Part shown: positions 8,820-18,088 of the stretch, in pieces | Position numbering within the stretch: the first letter of the stretch is position 1 | How the letters are laid out: each line of letters opens with the position of its first letter | Assembly: GCA_020853755.1 (NCBI GenBank) | Contig: JADYYG010000017.1 | Location: forward strand, 105,226-169,225 | From: Dehalococcoidia bacterium | GTDB lineage: Bacteria > Chloroflexota > Dehalococcoidia > Tepidiformales > Tepidiformaceae | Reading direction: 5' to 3' | DNA: 64,000 nt | Made by a program: the position numbers and the translations under genes | The notes under the pieces: generated by a model | Databases searched by the model: none | Told to the model about the DNA's origin: nothing | What the model saw: the letters and a program-made list of their open reading frames with translations, nothing else

Positions 8820-10352
8820 ATGGAAAGCGCACCCCAACCGGCTGTTCCCGCCCGCCCGAAGAACGTCGTTGTCATCCTCCTCGACAGCCTGAACCGGCAC
8901 ATGCTGGGGAGTTACGGCGGGAAGGAGTTCGCGACGCCGAACCTGGACGCCTTCGCTGCGGGGGCGTTGCGTTTCGAGAAGCACTACGCCGGTTCGCTTC
9001 CCTGCATGCCCGCCCGCCACGACATCCTTTGCGGAGCGCTCGACTTCCTCTGGCGGCCGTGGGGATCGATCGAAATCTGGGAGGACGCGATCACCTACCA
9101 CCTCCACCGCGCAGGGGTGACCTCTCAGCTCATCTCCGACCACCCGCACCTCTTCGAACTCGGCGGCGAGAACTACCACGTGGACTTCAGCGCCTGGGAC
9201 TACCAGCGCGGCCACGAGGGCGACCTCTGGAAGACGCGCCCGGACCCGACGTGGCTTGGGGCGCCCGGTTTCGGCCGCGGCTGGATGCCATATGACAACT
9301 CACGCGGCTACTTCCGCAGCGAAGAGGACTTCCCCGGGCCGAAGACCATGGCCGCCGCCGCCCGTTGGGTCGACGACAACGCCGGCGCGCACGACCGGTT
9401 CTTCCTCTTCGTCGATGAGTTCGACCCCCACGAGCCATTCGATACGCCCGACCCCTACGCCAGCATGTACGACGATACCTGGCAGGGCGCCCACCTCATC
9501 TGGCCGCCATACCACGCGGCGGCCCAGCGCAAAGGCGTGCTCAACGAACGGCAGGCGTTCCAGGTGCGCGCGCAATACGGCGGCAAGCTCACCATGATCG
9601 ACCACTGGTTCGGCAAAGTGATGGCGGCGCTCGAACGGAACAACGCACTCGATGACACCGCCGTCATCGTGTGCACGGACCACGGCCACTACCTCGGCGA
9701 GCGCGACATCTGGGGCAAGCCGGCCGTGCCGATCTACGAGCCGCTCGGGCACATCCCGCTGATGGTCCGCTGGCCCGGTGTCGAAGCGGGGGCGTGCAAC
9801 GCACTGACGACCAGCGTCGATATTTTCGCGACGCTCTGCGACATCTTCGGGGTCGAACCGGAACACCGTATCCACGGGAAATCGCTCGTGCCGCTCATTA
9901 CGGGCGAAGCGAAGGCCGTGCGCGAGTGGGCGCTGCTCGGCGTCTGGGGCCGCGAAGTACACCTGGTCGACAACGAAGCGAAGTATGCGCGCGCCCCCGA
10001 AGACGGGAACTTCCCGATTTCCATGTGGAGCAACCGCTGGACGACGATGCCCGTGCACATCCCGAACCCACCGCGGACACTGCCGCGACCCGACGAACGC
10101 GCGTTCCTGGACCGCATGCCCGGCACGCGCGTCCCAGTGATCCGGCAGCCGTTCCAACCCGGGGATATGCTGCCGTTCTGGGCCGCCACACGGTTCGATG
10201 GGAACCACCTCTACGAGCCGGGCAAGGACCCGAACGAGGAGGAGAACCTCGCCGGCAAGCCGCTCGAGCGCGAACTGGCGGACAAGCTCCGGCAGGCGCT
10301 CCTCGAAATCGAAGCGCCCGACGATCAGCTGATGCGGCTGGGGCTAAGTTAG
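8820..10352 (+). CDS. Sulfatase (formylglycine-dependent arylsulfatase family)
   Basis: The ORF is open from 8364, but residues before the ATG at 8820 are shadow sequence of the opposite HEAT gene; 510 aa. Sulfatase marks: metal-binding VVILLDSLNRHMLGSYGG, the CxPxR maturation motif CMPARH (Cys62, converted to formylglycine in active enzymes), VDEFDPHEPFD, and TDHGHYLGERDIWGKP. It lacks a signal peptide, so it is probably cytoplasmic. TAGACT lies 8 nt before the ATG with no Shine-Dalgarno. The sulfated substrate is unknown. Confidence 0.92.
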   Translation: MESAPQPAVPARPKNVVVILLDSLNRHMLGSYGGKEFATPNLDAFAAGALRFEKHYAGSLPCMPARHDILCGALDFLWRPWGSIEIWEDAITYHLHRAGVTSQLISDHPHLFELGGENYHVDFSAWDYQRGHEGDLWKTRPDPTWLGAPGFGRGWMPYDNSRGYFRSEEDFPGPKTMAAAARWVDDNAGAHDRFFLFVDEFDPHEPFDTPDPYASMYDDTWQGAHLIWPPYHAAAQRKGVLNERQAFQVRAQYGGKLTMIDHWFGKVMAALERNNALDDTAVIVCTDHGHYLGERDIWGKPAVPIYEPLGHIPLMVRWPGVEAGACNALTTSVDIFATLCDIFGVEPEHRIHGKSLVPLITGEAKAVREWALLGVWGREVHLVDNEAKYARAPEDGNFPISMWSNRWTTMPVHIPNPPRTLPRPDERAFLDRMPGTRVPVIRQPFQPGDMLPFWAATRFDGNHLYEPGKDPNEEENLAGKPLERELADKLRQALLEIEAPDDQLMRLGLS

Positions 10353-10414
10353 GGCTTTTGAGGTCGACCGCTGGTCAGTAGATCGAGCCGCGATGCCCGG
10401 CCTGGAGTCGTTGT

Positions 10415-10699
10415 TTACTCTCCGAGATGCATCGCGCCGTGGAAGAGCGCGACCACTTCGATGTCGTTCCCTACCACCCGATAGTGAATCCGGTACGCAT
10501 CCTCGAAGACCTCTCGATACGTGGGCACGTTGAACTCGGGAACGACCCGGCTGGCGTACGGCAGCAGTGCCGCGAGTTCAAGGCGGTCACTCACTCGTTG
10601 CCGCCAGCGCTGTGCGGCTGCTTCCCCTGCGGTCATTTCCACGCGCTCGCCAATGCGGGTAAATGCACTCAGCGCAAGTTCGGACCAGTAAATCGCCAC
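10415..10699 (-). CDS. RelE/ParE-type toxin
   Basis: 94 aa with the ParE/RelE layout: MAIYWSELALSAFTRIGERV, a helical middle (RWRQRVSDRLELAALLP), then VPTYREVFEDAYRIHYRVVGNDIEVVALFHGAM. The latter is the typical beta-sheet ending with Tyr-Arg and a late His. It starts 1 nt after the stop of a 68-aa upstream partner, the usual antitoxin-toxin order. ParE-type toxins act on gyrase and RelE-type on ribosomal mRNA; the sequence does not decide which. Confidence 0.82.
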   Translation of the reverse strand: MAIYWSELALSAFTRIGERVEMTAGEAAAQRWRQRVSDRLELAALLPYASRVVPEFNVPTYREVFEDAYRIHYRVVGNDIEVVALFHGAMHLGE

Positions 10700-10700
10700 C

Positions 10701-10907
10701 TCAGTGAAGGCCGAAGCGGCGCTTCACATCGTCGTGTGGAACCCGGTTGCCGGCCTCGAGGCTGGCGAGAGCAGCGTGGATGCTAGCGATTTGTTCACTC
10801 GTCAACGGCGGAGGCGGCCCGGCATCCGTGAGGAGCGGCAACTTCGTGATCGCCTCTTCTTCCGTCAGCTGCGCGACATAGTCCAGGAGCATCTGCTTCG
10901 CAGTCAT
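10701..10907 (-). CDS. Addiction-module antitoxin (partner of the ParE/RelE toxin)
   Basis: 68 aa. The C-terminal helix SIHAALASLEAGNRVPHDDVKRRFGLH resembles the short toxin-binding tail of the addiction-module antitoxins found with ParE-like toxins. No clear DNA-binding fold is visible, so repression of the operon is uncertain. TATACT lies exactly 6 nt before the ATG on the minus strand, suggesting a leaderless mRNA. Confidence 0.7.
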   Translation of the reverse strand: MTAKQMLLDYVAQLTEEEAITKLPLLTDAGPPPPLTSEQIASIHAALASLEAGNRVPHDDVKRRFGLH

Positions 10908-10983
10908 AAGCGCAGTATACCTGCTGCTCCCCGTTCCCCTCAGCAGGATGGCGCAGTCGAAGCTAAGTCTTGCGACGTTGGCA

Positions 10984-11325
10984 TCACAGTCCGTTCACCT
11001 CCCCGACGGACTCGAGGAACGCCTGAAGCGGCGGAATGAACTCCGTCGCGGTCTGCCACAGGTCGGCAATAGAGACGCGGTGGTAGCCGTGGATGAGAAC
11101 ATCACGCAGCCCGGCGATCTCCCTCCAGGAGACTGAGGGATTCGCTTCGCGGAACTCAGTCGAGAGCCGCTTCGTCGCCTCACCCAGGATCATGAACTGG
11201 TGCTGTACAGCGAAAAACGTCTTCTCGTCCTGCCTGAATGACTCAAGGTCCATGTTCGCCAACCATGTCGAGATCCTTCGACAGGCAAGGAGCATATCGA
11301 GCAGTGTCCCAGAATCAGGCGACAT
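10984..11325 (-). CDS. HepT-like HEPN toxin (DUF86)
   Basis: The ORF runs to 11613, but only the last 113 aa, from the ATG at 11325, look like a HEPN protein: LLDMLLACRRISTWLANMDLESFRQDEKTFFAVQHQFMILGEATKRLS, then IAGLRDVLIHGYHRVSIADLW. The RxxxxH catalytic motif of HEPN RNases is present (RDVLIH). Upstream residues are shadow of the overlapping mntA. In characterised pairs, HepT cleaves RNA and is silenced by AMPylation from MntA. Confidence 0.85.
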   Translation of the reverse strand: MSPDSGTLLDMLLACRRISTWLANMDLESFRQDEKTFFAVQHQFMILGEATKRLSTEFREANPSVSWREIAGLRDVLIHGYHRVSIADLWQTATEFIPPLQAFLESVGEVNGL

Positions 11326-11647
11326 CGAGGCGTTGGGCCGACTCAAGTATGGCGCGGCGCACAACCCAATTGGGGTTCTCCTCCACAGCCGCACGCTCCA
11401 CAACGTCCACGCGGCGACCAAAAACCGCCCCGAAGTCGGCGCGGATTTCCGCCATCTTAAGCATCTTGAAGCGAACGGCGGGATCGAAAGCCACCAGCAA
11501 GTCGATGTCGCTATCCGCGTCGAAGTCGTCCCTGATCGCCGAGCCAAAGAGAGCGAGCTCGCGCACGTTCCATTTGGCGCAGACGCGCGCCAACTCACGA
11601 CCGTCAACTTCAACCGGACCGACTTTCACGGCGTCAGGATACCTCAC
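11315..11647 (-). CDS. MntA-like minimal nucleotidyltransferase antitoxin
   Basis: 110 aa. It carries the nucleotidyltransferase signature LFGSAIRDDFDADSDIDLLVAF (GS-x-DxD). A C-terminal helix runs into the hepT start, with an 11-nt overlap in another frame, so the two are translationally coupled. Known MntA proteins transfer AMP onto a tyrosine of HepT to neutralise it. Confidence 0.86.
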   Translation of the reverse strand: MRYPDAVKVGPVEVDGRELARVCAKWNVRELALFGSAIRDDFDADSDIDLLVAFDPAVRFKMLKMAEIRADFGAVFGRRVDVVERAAVEENPNWVVRRAILESAQRLDVA

Positions 11648-11686
11648 TGGAACCAGGCTCGGTGGGCTGTATTCCTCCCGACCCCC

Positions 11687-12247
11687 TCAGCGGGACGGCG
11701 CGGGTGTTGGCGTCTCACCCGGCAGCAGGTCGTCGAGGCCCTTCACGTGGTCGTGGAAAAGGTCGAGGCCCTCTTCGAACGCATGCGGGAGGAACGCCTT
11801 GATTGGCGGGGCGGTCGCGATCAGTTCGCTTGCCACGGTTGAGCCATCGACCGAACTGCGGATATCCGGGTCCGGGAAGGTCACAAGCGCGAGGAGCAGC
11901 GCCTGGGCGAGGAAGACGGCCTTGAGGAAGCCGAAGGCCGCGCCTGCCAGCCGGTCCAGCACGCCGAGGTTCAGGATCTCCGCCGTGCGCTTGAGGAAGT
12001 GGGCGACCACCTGCCCGCCAACCACCACGCCCACGAGGATGGCGACGAACGAAATGAGCGCGGCCAGGTTTTCGTTGTCGACGATCGGTTCCACCTTCGG
12101 GAACATGTCATCGTAAAAAATGCCGGCGACGGGGATGGCGAGGATGACCGCGGCGATCGACACGAGCTCGCGGATGAAGCCGTTGCGAAAGCCCGACCAG
12201 GTGGAAAACCCGATGGCGGCGACGAGCACTACATCGAGCCAGTTCAC
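11687..12247 (-). CDS. CvpA-family membrane protein
   Basis: The GTG at 12247 gives the family-typical N-terminus MNWLDVVLVAAIGFSTWSGFRNGFIRELVSI; the listed TTG at 12277 would add ten residues. About 186 aa with four predicted membrane segments (near 5-25, 30-50, 60-85, 100-125) and a charged tail. The motif GFRNGFIREL is the CvpA hallmark. CvpA proteins are linked to colicin V export and envelope stress, but the biochemical role is unsettled. Confidence 0.84.
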   Translation of the reverse strand: MNWLDVVLVAAIGFSTWSGFRNGFIRELVSIAAVILAIPVAGIFYDDMFPKVEPIVDNENLAALISFVAILVGVVVGGQVVAHFLKRTAEILNLGVLDRLAGAAFGFLKAVFLAQALLLALVTFPDPDIRSSVDGSTVASELIATAPPIKAFLPHAFEEGLDLFHDHVKGLDDLLPGETPTPAPSR

Positions 12248-12325
12248 TGCGGGGAAGGTTGGGCTGCGCGCCGCCAAGACTCAACCATGTCGACCGATCG
12301 TGGCGCGCGGGCGTACCATCGGGGC

Positions 12326-12508
12326 ATGCAACAGCAGTTGATGGACATCCTCATTTGCCCGATGTGCAAGGGCGATCTTGAGTTGAAGGTAGAGAAGGAG
12401 CAGGAAGGCGAAATCGTGACCGGCACGATCATCTGTAAGGCCTGCCGCGAACGGTACCCCATCGAAGACGGCATACCGAACATGCTGCCGCCGGACCAGC
12501 GGAACTAG
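12326..12508 (+). CDS. Trm112-family zinc-ribbon protein
   Basis: 60 aa starting MQQQLMDILICPMCKGDLEL, with a second CKAC pair and ERYPIEDGIPNMLP. This matches the YcaR/Trm112 family of small zinc ribbons, which in other organisms activate methyltransferases. The ATG at 12326 is chosen because upstream codons are shadow of cvpA. TACCAT lies 6 nt before it. The next gene begins 1 nt after its stop. Confidence 0.88.
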   Translation: MQQQLMDILICPMCKGDLELKVEKEQEGEIVTGTIICKACRERYPIEDGIPNMLPPDQRN

Positions 12509-12509
12509 C

Positions 12510-12827
12510 GTGCAGCACGACGAATCGCCCGTGGACGAACACGAGGGCAGCCACGACCACACCCACGGCGGCGATCAGCACGCGGCCTTCCACAACGCCG
12601 ACACCGCGCGCGGCTTCCGCCTGCCTTCGCCAGAGATGGCGGCGCGAGGGATTGGCCTCGGCGCAGTCGCGGTGGCGGCGGCCTGGGCGGCGGTTTCTAC
12701 GCTGCGCGCGAGCGTGCTGCTTGCGCCGCTCTCGGCGGGCCTCGGCCTGAGCGGCCTGCTGGCGCTCTGGGGCGCCGCCATCCACCTCACCGGCGGCGAA
12801 AAGTTCGACGACCACCCGTACGTCTGA
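12510..12827 (+). CDS. Small His-rich two-helix membrane protein, unknown
   Basis: 105 aa from a GTG 1 nt after the Trm112-like gene. The N-terminal 30 residues are rich in His and acidic residues (HDHTHGGDQH) and could bind metal. Two hydrophobic helices follow (about 45-68 and 72-92), then a short acidic tail. I do not recognise a family. Coupling to the zinc-ribbon gene suggests co-expression, not a defined function. Confidence 0.62.
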   Translation: MQHDESPVDEHEGSHDHTHGGDQHAAFHNADTARGFRLPSPEMAARGIGLGAVAVAAAWAAVSTLRASVLLAPLSAGLGLSGLLALWGAAIHLTGGEKFDDHPYV

Positions 12828-12859
12828 CGGCTGCCCCGCCAGCGTCGCGCACAAACGAA

Positions 12860-12884
12860 AAGGCCCCTCGAATCGAGGGGCCTT
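12860..12884. terminator. Bidirectional intrinsic terminator
   Basis: AAGGCCCCTCGA pairs with TCGAGGGGCCTT around a very small loop. A-rich sequence precedes it and CCTGTT follows. It lies between the convergent membrane protein and hsp20 genes. Confidence 0.85.
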
Positions 12885-12922
12885 CCTGTTGGCCGGCCGG
12901 GAGAGCGAGCCGGCCGCGTGGC

Positions 12923-13417
12923 TCAGTTCTGGGACGGGGCTTCGCTCTTGCCCCCCTCGATCACGCCCTGCGGGGTGATCTTGATGGAGCGGGCGCGAGC
13001 TTCCGCCTTTTTCGGGATAGAGAGCGTGAGCAGGCCGTGTTCGAAGGTTGCCTCGGCCTTCTCCGGCTCGACCGTCGGAGGGAGCCGCAGCTGGCGCTGG
13101 AAGCTGCCCGTCCGGATCTCGCGGCGGATGTAGTTCTCTTCCTTCGTCTCTTCCTGCTTGCTGAATTCACCCTTGATGGTCAAGACGTCCTCTTCGACGG
13201 AGATTTCGACGTCCTTGGGATCGACACCGGGGACGGCCGCCTTGATGACGAAGGTGTCAGGCGTCTCGACAACGTCGAGATTGAGGTTGGCGGTTGCGAG
13301 GTCTTCGCCGCCGCGGAAGGGCAGGCGGCCGAGGGGCTGGTCGAAGAACCGGTCCATCAGGTTGCGCATCGCTGCGAACTCTCCGGACGGGTCCCAACGG
13401 GTGAGAGCGGTTGCCAT
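12923..13417 (-). CDS. hsp20: Hsp20/alpha-crystallin small heat-shock protein
   Basis: 164 aa. The alpha-crystallin domain is clear (LDVVETPDTFVIKAAVPGVDPKDVEISVEEDVLTIKGE, then GSFQRQLRLPP, FEHGLLTLSIPK). The N-terminus MATALTRWDPSGEFAAMRNLMDRFF is typical. It is an ATP-independent holdase. A GGAGG lies upstream of the ATG. It is divergent from dnaJ-hspR-clpC across 156 bp, which suggests shared heat-shock control, probably by HspR. Confidence 0.94.
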   Translation of the reverse strand: MATALTRWDPSGEFAAMRNLMDRFFDQPLGRLPFRGGEDLATANLNLDVVETPDTFVIKAAVPGVDPKDVEISVEEDVLTIKGEFSKQEETKEENYIRREIRTGSFQRQLRLPPTVEPEKAEATFEHGLLTLSIPKKAEARARSIKITPQGVIEGGKSEAPSQN

Positions 13418-13485
13418 AGGTTCCTCCAGGGGAATGTGGGTGTGTGGAGTTGGTGTGCTCAGCCATCATGCCATAGCCACTGAAC

Positions 13486-13496
13486 ACTTAGCAAGT
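13486..13496. promoter_or_regulatory. Short palindrome in the hsp20/dnaJ control region
   Basis: ACTTAGCAAGT has symmetric ends (ACTT/AAGT). It lies between the divergent hsp20 and dnaJ starts. A classical HAIR element for HspR (CTTGAGT-N7-ACTCAAG) or a CIRCE element was not found, so this is only a candidate operator. Confidence 0.25.
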
Positions 13497-13536
13497 AGTC
13501 TGCGTAACGCGTTGTCAACTTTACAGATAGCTTGGA

Positions 13537-13565
13537 TTGTAACGAGGCTCCCAATCCCATATGAT
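13537..13565 (+). promoter_or_regulatory. Sigma70-type promoter of dnaJ-hspR-clpC
   Basis: TTGTAA, a 17-nt spacer and TATGAT form a near-consensus promoter. The -10 ends 8 nt before the dnaJ ATG, so the predicted RNA starts at or within 2 nt of the start codon. This implies a leaderless transcript. Confidence 0.7.
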
Positions 13566-13573
13566 GGCGAGGC

Positions 13574-14572
13574 ATGGCAAGGGACTTCTACGAAGCACTG
13601 GGCGTGGCGCGTGACGCGTCCGAAAAGGACATCCGGACCGCCTACAGGAAGCTCGCCCGCAAACACCACCCTGATGTGAACCCGAACGACAAGTCGGCGG
13701 AGGCTCGCTTCAAAGAGGTCAATGCCGCCTTCGAGGTGCTTTCGGACGCCGACAAGCGCAAGAAGTACGACAAGTACGGCGACCGCTGGGAGATGGCCGA
13801 CCAGATTGAGGATGCCCAGCGGCGCGGCGGAGGCGGCGGGTTCCGCGCGGCCCAGGGCGCCGAGGGCTTCGGCGACTTCGGCAGCATCTTCGACAACTTC
13901 TTCCGGCGCGAACGCGGCGGTCCCCGTGCGGCCAGCGGCAACCGTCGCGGCCAGGACATCGAAACCCCGATCGAGGTAACCCTGGAGGAGGCCTACCACG
14001 GCACCAGCCGCCAGGTGAACCTCCAATCGCCGGAGGCCTGCCCAACCTGCGGTGGCTCGGGAGACGTCGCCGGGGCAATCTGCCACACCTGCGAAGGCAT
14101 GGGCACGGTGACTCGCCCGCGGCGCATCGAGGTGCGCATCCCGGCGGGCGTAAAGACCGGCTCGCGGGTTCGCGTGGCTGGCGAAGGGCGTCCGGGCGCG
14201 GGCAAAGGCTCGCCCGGCGACCTCTACCTGGTGGTGACGGTGCTCCCGCACCACCGGTTCGAACGCAAAGGCGACGACCTCCACGCAGAGGTGGATGTGC
14301 CACTGCTCGATGCAGTGCTCGGCGGCGAGGTCACCGTCCCCACCATCGACGGCCGGGTAGCGCTCCGCATCCCGGAGCTCACCCAGAACGGCCGCCAGTT
14401 CCGGCTCTCCGGGAAAGGCATGCCGGCGCTTGGCAGCAGCGGCCAGCGCGGCGACCTCTACGTGAAGGCGCGAATCCAACTGCCCGACACGCTCACTCCT
14501 GAAGAGAAGGCCCACTTTGAGGCCATGCGCGCTGCTCGCGCGGCCGCCACAGCACACCACGAAGGGAGGTGA
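13574..14572 (+). CDS. dnaJ: DnaJ/CbpA-type Hsp40 co-chaperone
   Basis: 332 aa. The J domain ([39 protein letters not shown]) has the HPD motif. A Gly-rich region follows. Only two of the usual four CxxCxGxG repeats are present ([18 protein letters not shown]), then the C-terminal substrate-binding domains. It is shorter than canonical 370-aa DnaJ, so it is a reduced type. It stimulates DnaK, which is not in the window. It is followed 3 nt later by hspR. Confidence 0.92.
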   Translation: MARDFYEALGVARDASEKDIRTAYRKLARKHHPDVNPNDKSAEARFKEVNAAFEVLSDADKRKKYDKYGDRWEMADQIEDAQRRGGGGGFRAAQGAEGFGDFGSIFDNFFRRERGGPRAASGNRRGQDIETPIEVTLEEAYHGTSRQVNLQSPEACPTCGGSGDVAGAICHTCEGMGTVTRPRRIEVRIPAGVKTGSRVRVAGEGRPGAGKGSPGDLYLVVTVLPHHRFERKGDDLHAEVDVPLLDAVLGGEVTVPTIDGRVALRIPELTQNGRQFRLSGKGMPALGSSGQRGDLYVKARIQLPDTLTPEEKAHFEAMRAARAAATAHHEGR

Positions 14573-14575
14573 CGG

Positions 14576-14941
14576 ATGGCACGGACTCGCGGTATCCCCG
14601 GTGATTTCGCCGGTGACGACGACCAGCCGATCTACGTCATCTCGATCGCAGCCCGGCTCGTTGGCATGCACCAGCAAACTCTGCGCTACTACGAACGCGC
14701 CGGCCTGGTCGAACCGAAACGCACCGGCGGCAACATCCGGATGTACTCGAACAGCGACATCGAGCGGATCCGCCAGATCCAACGCTGGATCGATGACTTC
14801 GGCGTCAACCTCGCCGGGGCCGAGATCATGATGCGCATGAACCAGCAGATCCGGGCGCTGCAGGAGGAACTCGCGGCCACCCGGTCCGAATTGGATCGCC
14901 TGCGCAGCACCCGGCTCCCGGCGCCCTACCGGGGGAGTTAA
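14576..14941 (+). CDS. hspR: HspR-like MerR-family heat-shock repressor
   Basis: 121 aa. The MerR helix-turn-helix reads [46 protein letters not shown], the hallmark of HspR. A coiled coil ([24 protein letters not shown]) follows. A strong GGAGGTGA precedes the ATG at the end of dnaJ. In Actinobacteria, HspR with DnaK represses dnaK and clpB operons. The same logic probably applies to this dnaJ-hspR-clpC unit and to hsp20. Confidence 0.92.
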   Translation: MARTRGIPGDFAGDDDQPIYVISIAARLVGMHQQTLRYYERAGLVEPKRTGGNIRMYSNSDIERIRQIQRWIDDFGVNLAGAEIMMRMNQQIRALQEELAATRSELDRLRSTRLPAPYRGS

Positions 14942-15027
14942 CCCGCCAGCAGAGAACCACGACGAAGCGCGGCGCGAAAGCCCGGCGTTCCCTTCCAAAC
15001 CCAAGGTTCCACGGAGGAATCCAGACA

Positions 15028-17517
15028 ATGATGCGACAGGACCGATTCACCGAGCAGGCCCAGCAGGTGCTGGCAAACTCGCAGGAGATCGTGCGCCAGA
15101 AGCGCAACTCCCAGTGGGGCGTCGCGCATGTGCTGGCCGCGCTCGTCACCCTCAACGGCGGCCTCGCCGAACAGGTGCTCCAGAAACTCAACGTCGACAT
15201 GGCCCGCCTGCGCCAGCGCGTCGGCAAGCAGGTTGATGACCTGCCCACCCTGGCCTACGACGTCGTCCAGATCTACACGACCCCCGAAGTCGTCCGCATG
15301 CTCGAAGTCGCCAACAGCGAGGCCGAGCGGCTGAAGGACGAATACGTCGGCGTCGAGCACCTCCTCATCGCCATCGCCGACAACGAGGAGAGCGGCTCGA
15401 CGCGCCTGCTCGCCGAGTTCGGCGTCAACAAGGAGAGCATCTATCGCGCCCTCCAGGACATTCGCGGCAAGCAGCGGGTCACCAGCCAGACGCAGGAGAG
15501 CCGCTACCAGTCACTCGAAAAGTACTCAACCGACCTCACCGAACTCGCCAAAAACGGCAAGCTCGACCCGGTCATCGGCCGCGACGTCGAAGTGCGCCGG
15601 GTGATGCAGATCCTCAACCGGCGGACGAAGAACAACCCGGTCATCATCGGCGAGGCGGGCGTCGGCAAGACGGCTATCGTCGAAGGCCTGGCCCAGAAGA
15701 TCATCGCGGGCGACGTCCCCGAGAACCTGCAGGACAAGAAACTGCTCGCCCTCGACATGGGCGCGCTGGTCGCGGGTTCGAAGTTCCGCGGCGAGTTCGA
15801 AGAGCGCCTCAAGGCCGTCATGGACGAGGTCAAGCAGTCCGAAGGCGAGATCATCCTCTTCATCGACGAGTTGCACACGGTGATGGGCGCCGGCGGCGCG
15901 GAAGGCGCCATCGACGCTTCGAACCTGATGAAGCCGGCGCTGGCCCGCGGCGAACTCCACGCCATTGGCGCGACCACGCTGGACGAGTACCGCAAGCACA
16001 TCGAGAAGGACCCCGCGCTCGAGCGGCGGTTCGCCCCGGTCTACGTGGACGAGCCGAGCGTGGATGACACCATCGCCATCCTCAAGGGGCTGAAGCCGCG
16101 CTACGAGGCGCACCACAAGGTGGAGATCACCGATGGCGCCATCGAAGCGGCCGCCCGGCTATCGAGCCGCTACGTGACCGAACGCCATCTGCCCGACAAG
16201 GCCATCGACCTCATCGACGAGGCCGCGAGCAAGCACGTCATCGACGCCCAGTCGCTGCCGGACAACATCCGCGACCTCCAGGTGCGGCTCGAAGCGCTGA
16301 GCGATGAGACCGAGGCCGCTATCCAGAAGGAAGACTACGAGCGCGCGGCGCGCATCAAGCAGGAGGTCATCCGCCTGCAGGATGAGTACAACGAGCGCAA
16401 GGCCGAGTGGGCGAAAGAGCACCCGGAGGCCGACAACATCATCACCGCCGAGGACATCGCCCGGCTCGTCGGCCAGATGACCGGCATCCCGGTCTCGCGG
16501 CTCGAAGAAACCGAGCAGGACAAGCTCCTACGGATGGAGGACTACCTCCACGAGCGGGTCATCGGCCAGGACCGCGCGATCGTCGCGGTCTCGGACGCCA
16601 TCCGGCGGGCCCGCGCCGGCCTGAAGGACCCGACCCGGCCGATCGGCTCGTTCATCTTCCTCGGGCCCACCGGCGTCGGGAAGACGGAGCTGGCCAAGAC
16701 GCTGGCGGAGTACCTCTTCGACGACGAAGACGCGATGGTTCGCATCGACATGTCGGAGTACCAGGAACGGCACACGGTGAGCCGCCTCATCGGAGCGCCT
16801 CCCGGCTACGTGGGGTACGACGAAGGCGGCAGCCTGACCGAGGCGGTCCGCCGCCGGCCCTACCGCGTCATCCTCTTCGACGAGATCGAAAAGGCGCACC
16901 CGGACGTCTTCAACACGCTCCTCCAGGTGCTCGATGACGGCCGCCTGACCGACGGCCAGGGGCGCACAGTGGACTTCCGCAACACCGTCATCATCATGAC
17001 AAGCAACCTCGGGACCGGCGCCCAGGAGCGGGCAACCTTCGGGTTCACCCAGCGGCCGGACGGCACCGTGGTTCACGACCTGCAGACCTCCATCGAGAAG
17101 GCGCTCCGCGAGTTCTTCCGGCCCGAGTTCCTCAACCGGATCGACGAGATTGTCGTGTTCGAGCCGCTCACGCGAGCCGAACTGCTGAAGATCGTCGACA
17201 TCCTCGTCGCCGAAGTGCGGGGACGGCTGAGCGAACGGAAGCTGGACTTCGACCTCACCCAGGCGGCGAAGGACGAACTGGTACGCGAAGGCTACGACCC
17301 GGCGTTCGGCGCGCGGCCGTTGCGCCGCACGGTCCAGCGCCGCATCGAAAACGAACTGGCGAAGCGCGTGCTTGCCGGGGAGTTCGAGGAAGGGGCCAGG
17401 GTCACCGTCGGCTTCGAAGACGGCGCGTACACCTTCTCCAGCCAGCCGGGAGTGCGGGCCACCGGCACAGCCAACGACGGCGATGTCGTCGAAGGCGAAG
17501 TGGTCAGCGTGGCCTAA
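15028..17517 (+). CDS. clpC: ClpC-type AAA+ unfoldase
   Basis: 829 aa. Two N-terminal Clp repeats (residues 1-150) are followed by two AAA+ modules with Walker A GEAGVGKT (about 205) and GPTGVGKT (about 550), plus Walker B ILFIDELH and [10 protein letters not shown]. The middle region is short and contains a UVR-like stretch ([25 protein letters not shown]), as in ClpC rather than the long coiled coil of ClpB. It feeds unfolded proteins to ClpP. A CGGAGGA site precedes the ATG. The closing terminator is at 17542. Confidence 0.9.
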   Translation: MMRQDRFTEQAQQVLANSQEIVRQKRNSQWGVAHVLAALVTLNGGLAEQVLQKLNVDMARLRQRVGKQVDDLPTLAYDVVQIYTTPEVVRMLEVANSEAERLKDEYVGVEHLLIAIADNEESGSTRLLAEFGVNKESIYRALQDIRGKQRVTSQTQESRYQSLEKYSTDLTELAKNGKLDPVIGRDVEVRRVMQILNRRTKNNPVIIGEAGVGKTAIVEGLAQKIIAGDVPENLQDKKLLALDMGALVAGSKFRGEFEERLKAVMDEVKQSEGEIILFIDELHTVMGAGGAEGAIDASNLMKPALARGELHAIGATTLDEYRKHIEKDPALERRFAPVYVDEPSVDDTIAILKGLKPRYEAHHKVEITDGAIEAAARLSSRYVTERHLPDKAIDLIDEAASKHVIDAQSLPDNIRDLQVRLEALSDETEAAIQKEDYERAARIKQEVIRLQDEYNERKAEWAKEHPEADNIITAEDIARLVGQMTGIPVSRLEETEQDKLLRMEDYLHERVIGQDRAIVAVSDAIRRARAGLKDPTRPIGSFIFLGPTGVGKTELAKTLAEYLFDDEDAMVRIDMSEYQERHTVSRLIGAPPGYVGYDEGGSLTEAVRRRPYRVILFDEIEKAHPDVFNTLLQVLDDGRLTDGQGRTVDFRNTVIIMTSNLGTGAQERATFGFTQRPDGTVVHDLQTSIEKALREFFRPEFLNRIDEIVVFEPLTRAELLKIVDILVAEVRGRLSERKLDFDLTQAAKDELVREGYDPAFGARPLRRTVQRRIENELAKRVLAGEFEEGARVTVGFEDGAYTFSSQPGVRATGTANDGDVVEGEVVSVA

Positions 17518-17541
17518 GGCCCATTCCCGCACCCATCTGCG

Positions 17542-17569
17542 CGTGCCCCCTCCCCCGGGAGGGGGCACG
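17542..17569 (+). terminator. Intrinsic terminator after clpC
   Basis: CGTGCCCCCTCCC and GGGAGGGGGCACG are perfect complements separated by CC, giving a very stable hairpin 25 bp after the clpC stop, followed by TTCG. It ends the heat-shock operon. Confidence 0.82.
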
Positions 17570-17682
17570 TTCGTCCGCGGCGGCGAGGCGAGGAATCCCC
17601 AGCCGCACTACGCCGGCCAACGTGAGCATTACCTCTTGTTCGCTATCCTGACCTGACCACTCTCAAGCACGGAGTCCCTTCC

Positions 17683-17982
17683 ATGGCCGTCATTTCCTAC
17701 TTCCCCATCTCTCTGCCGCCGGAGGCGCGCGAGGGCTTCGAAAAAAACTGGAAGAGCCGCGTTGGCGCGGTCGACACCTTCCCCGGGTTCATCTCGACCG
17801 AACTGCTGGCGCTCTCGGACCGCGGCGAGTACGTGGTGCTCACCCGCTTCACCGACGAGAAGGCGTTCGAAGCGTGGATCACCTCGGACAACTTCACCCA
17901 GGGCCACCGGGGCGAGAGCTACGCCAACTACAAGGACAACCCGTTCCTCAAGTCGCACAAGCTGTACGAGGTGCTCGGCTAA
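17683..17982 (+). CDS. ABM-fold monooxygenase-like protein (IsdG/MhuD-like)
   Basis: 99 aa with the antibiotic-biosynthesis-monooxygenase fold pattern: ISYFPISLPPEAREGFEKNWKSRVGAVDTFPGFISTELL, then YVVLTRFTDEKAFEAWITSDNFTQGH. The W-xxSxxFxxxH stretch resembles heme-degrading IsdG/MhuD enzymes. The fold is confident, the heme role is not. It stands alone between two terminator-like gaps. Confidence 0.72.
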   Translation: MAVISYFPISLPPEAREGFEKNWKSRVGAVDTFPGFISTELLALSDRGEYVVLTRFTDEKAFEAWITSDNFTQGHRGESYANYKDNPFLKSHKLYEVLG

Positions 17983-18088
17983 GGCCATTCCTCAGCGCCG
18001 TTTGTAAAACTCTCGCAATTGGGCCTGGCGCCGGGAACTTTTCGGCGGGCTGCCGCGTTCCTACTGACGGGAGCGTGCGGACACAGCG

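Noticed and set aside
13466-15028. 520-aa minus-strand ORF across dnaJ and hspR
   Set aside because: It lies opposite two clear heat-shock genes and has shadow-type composition with no motif.
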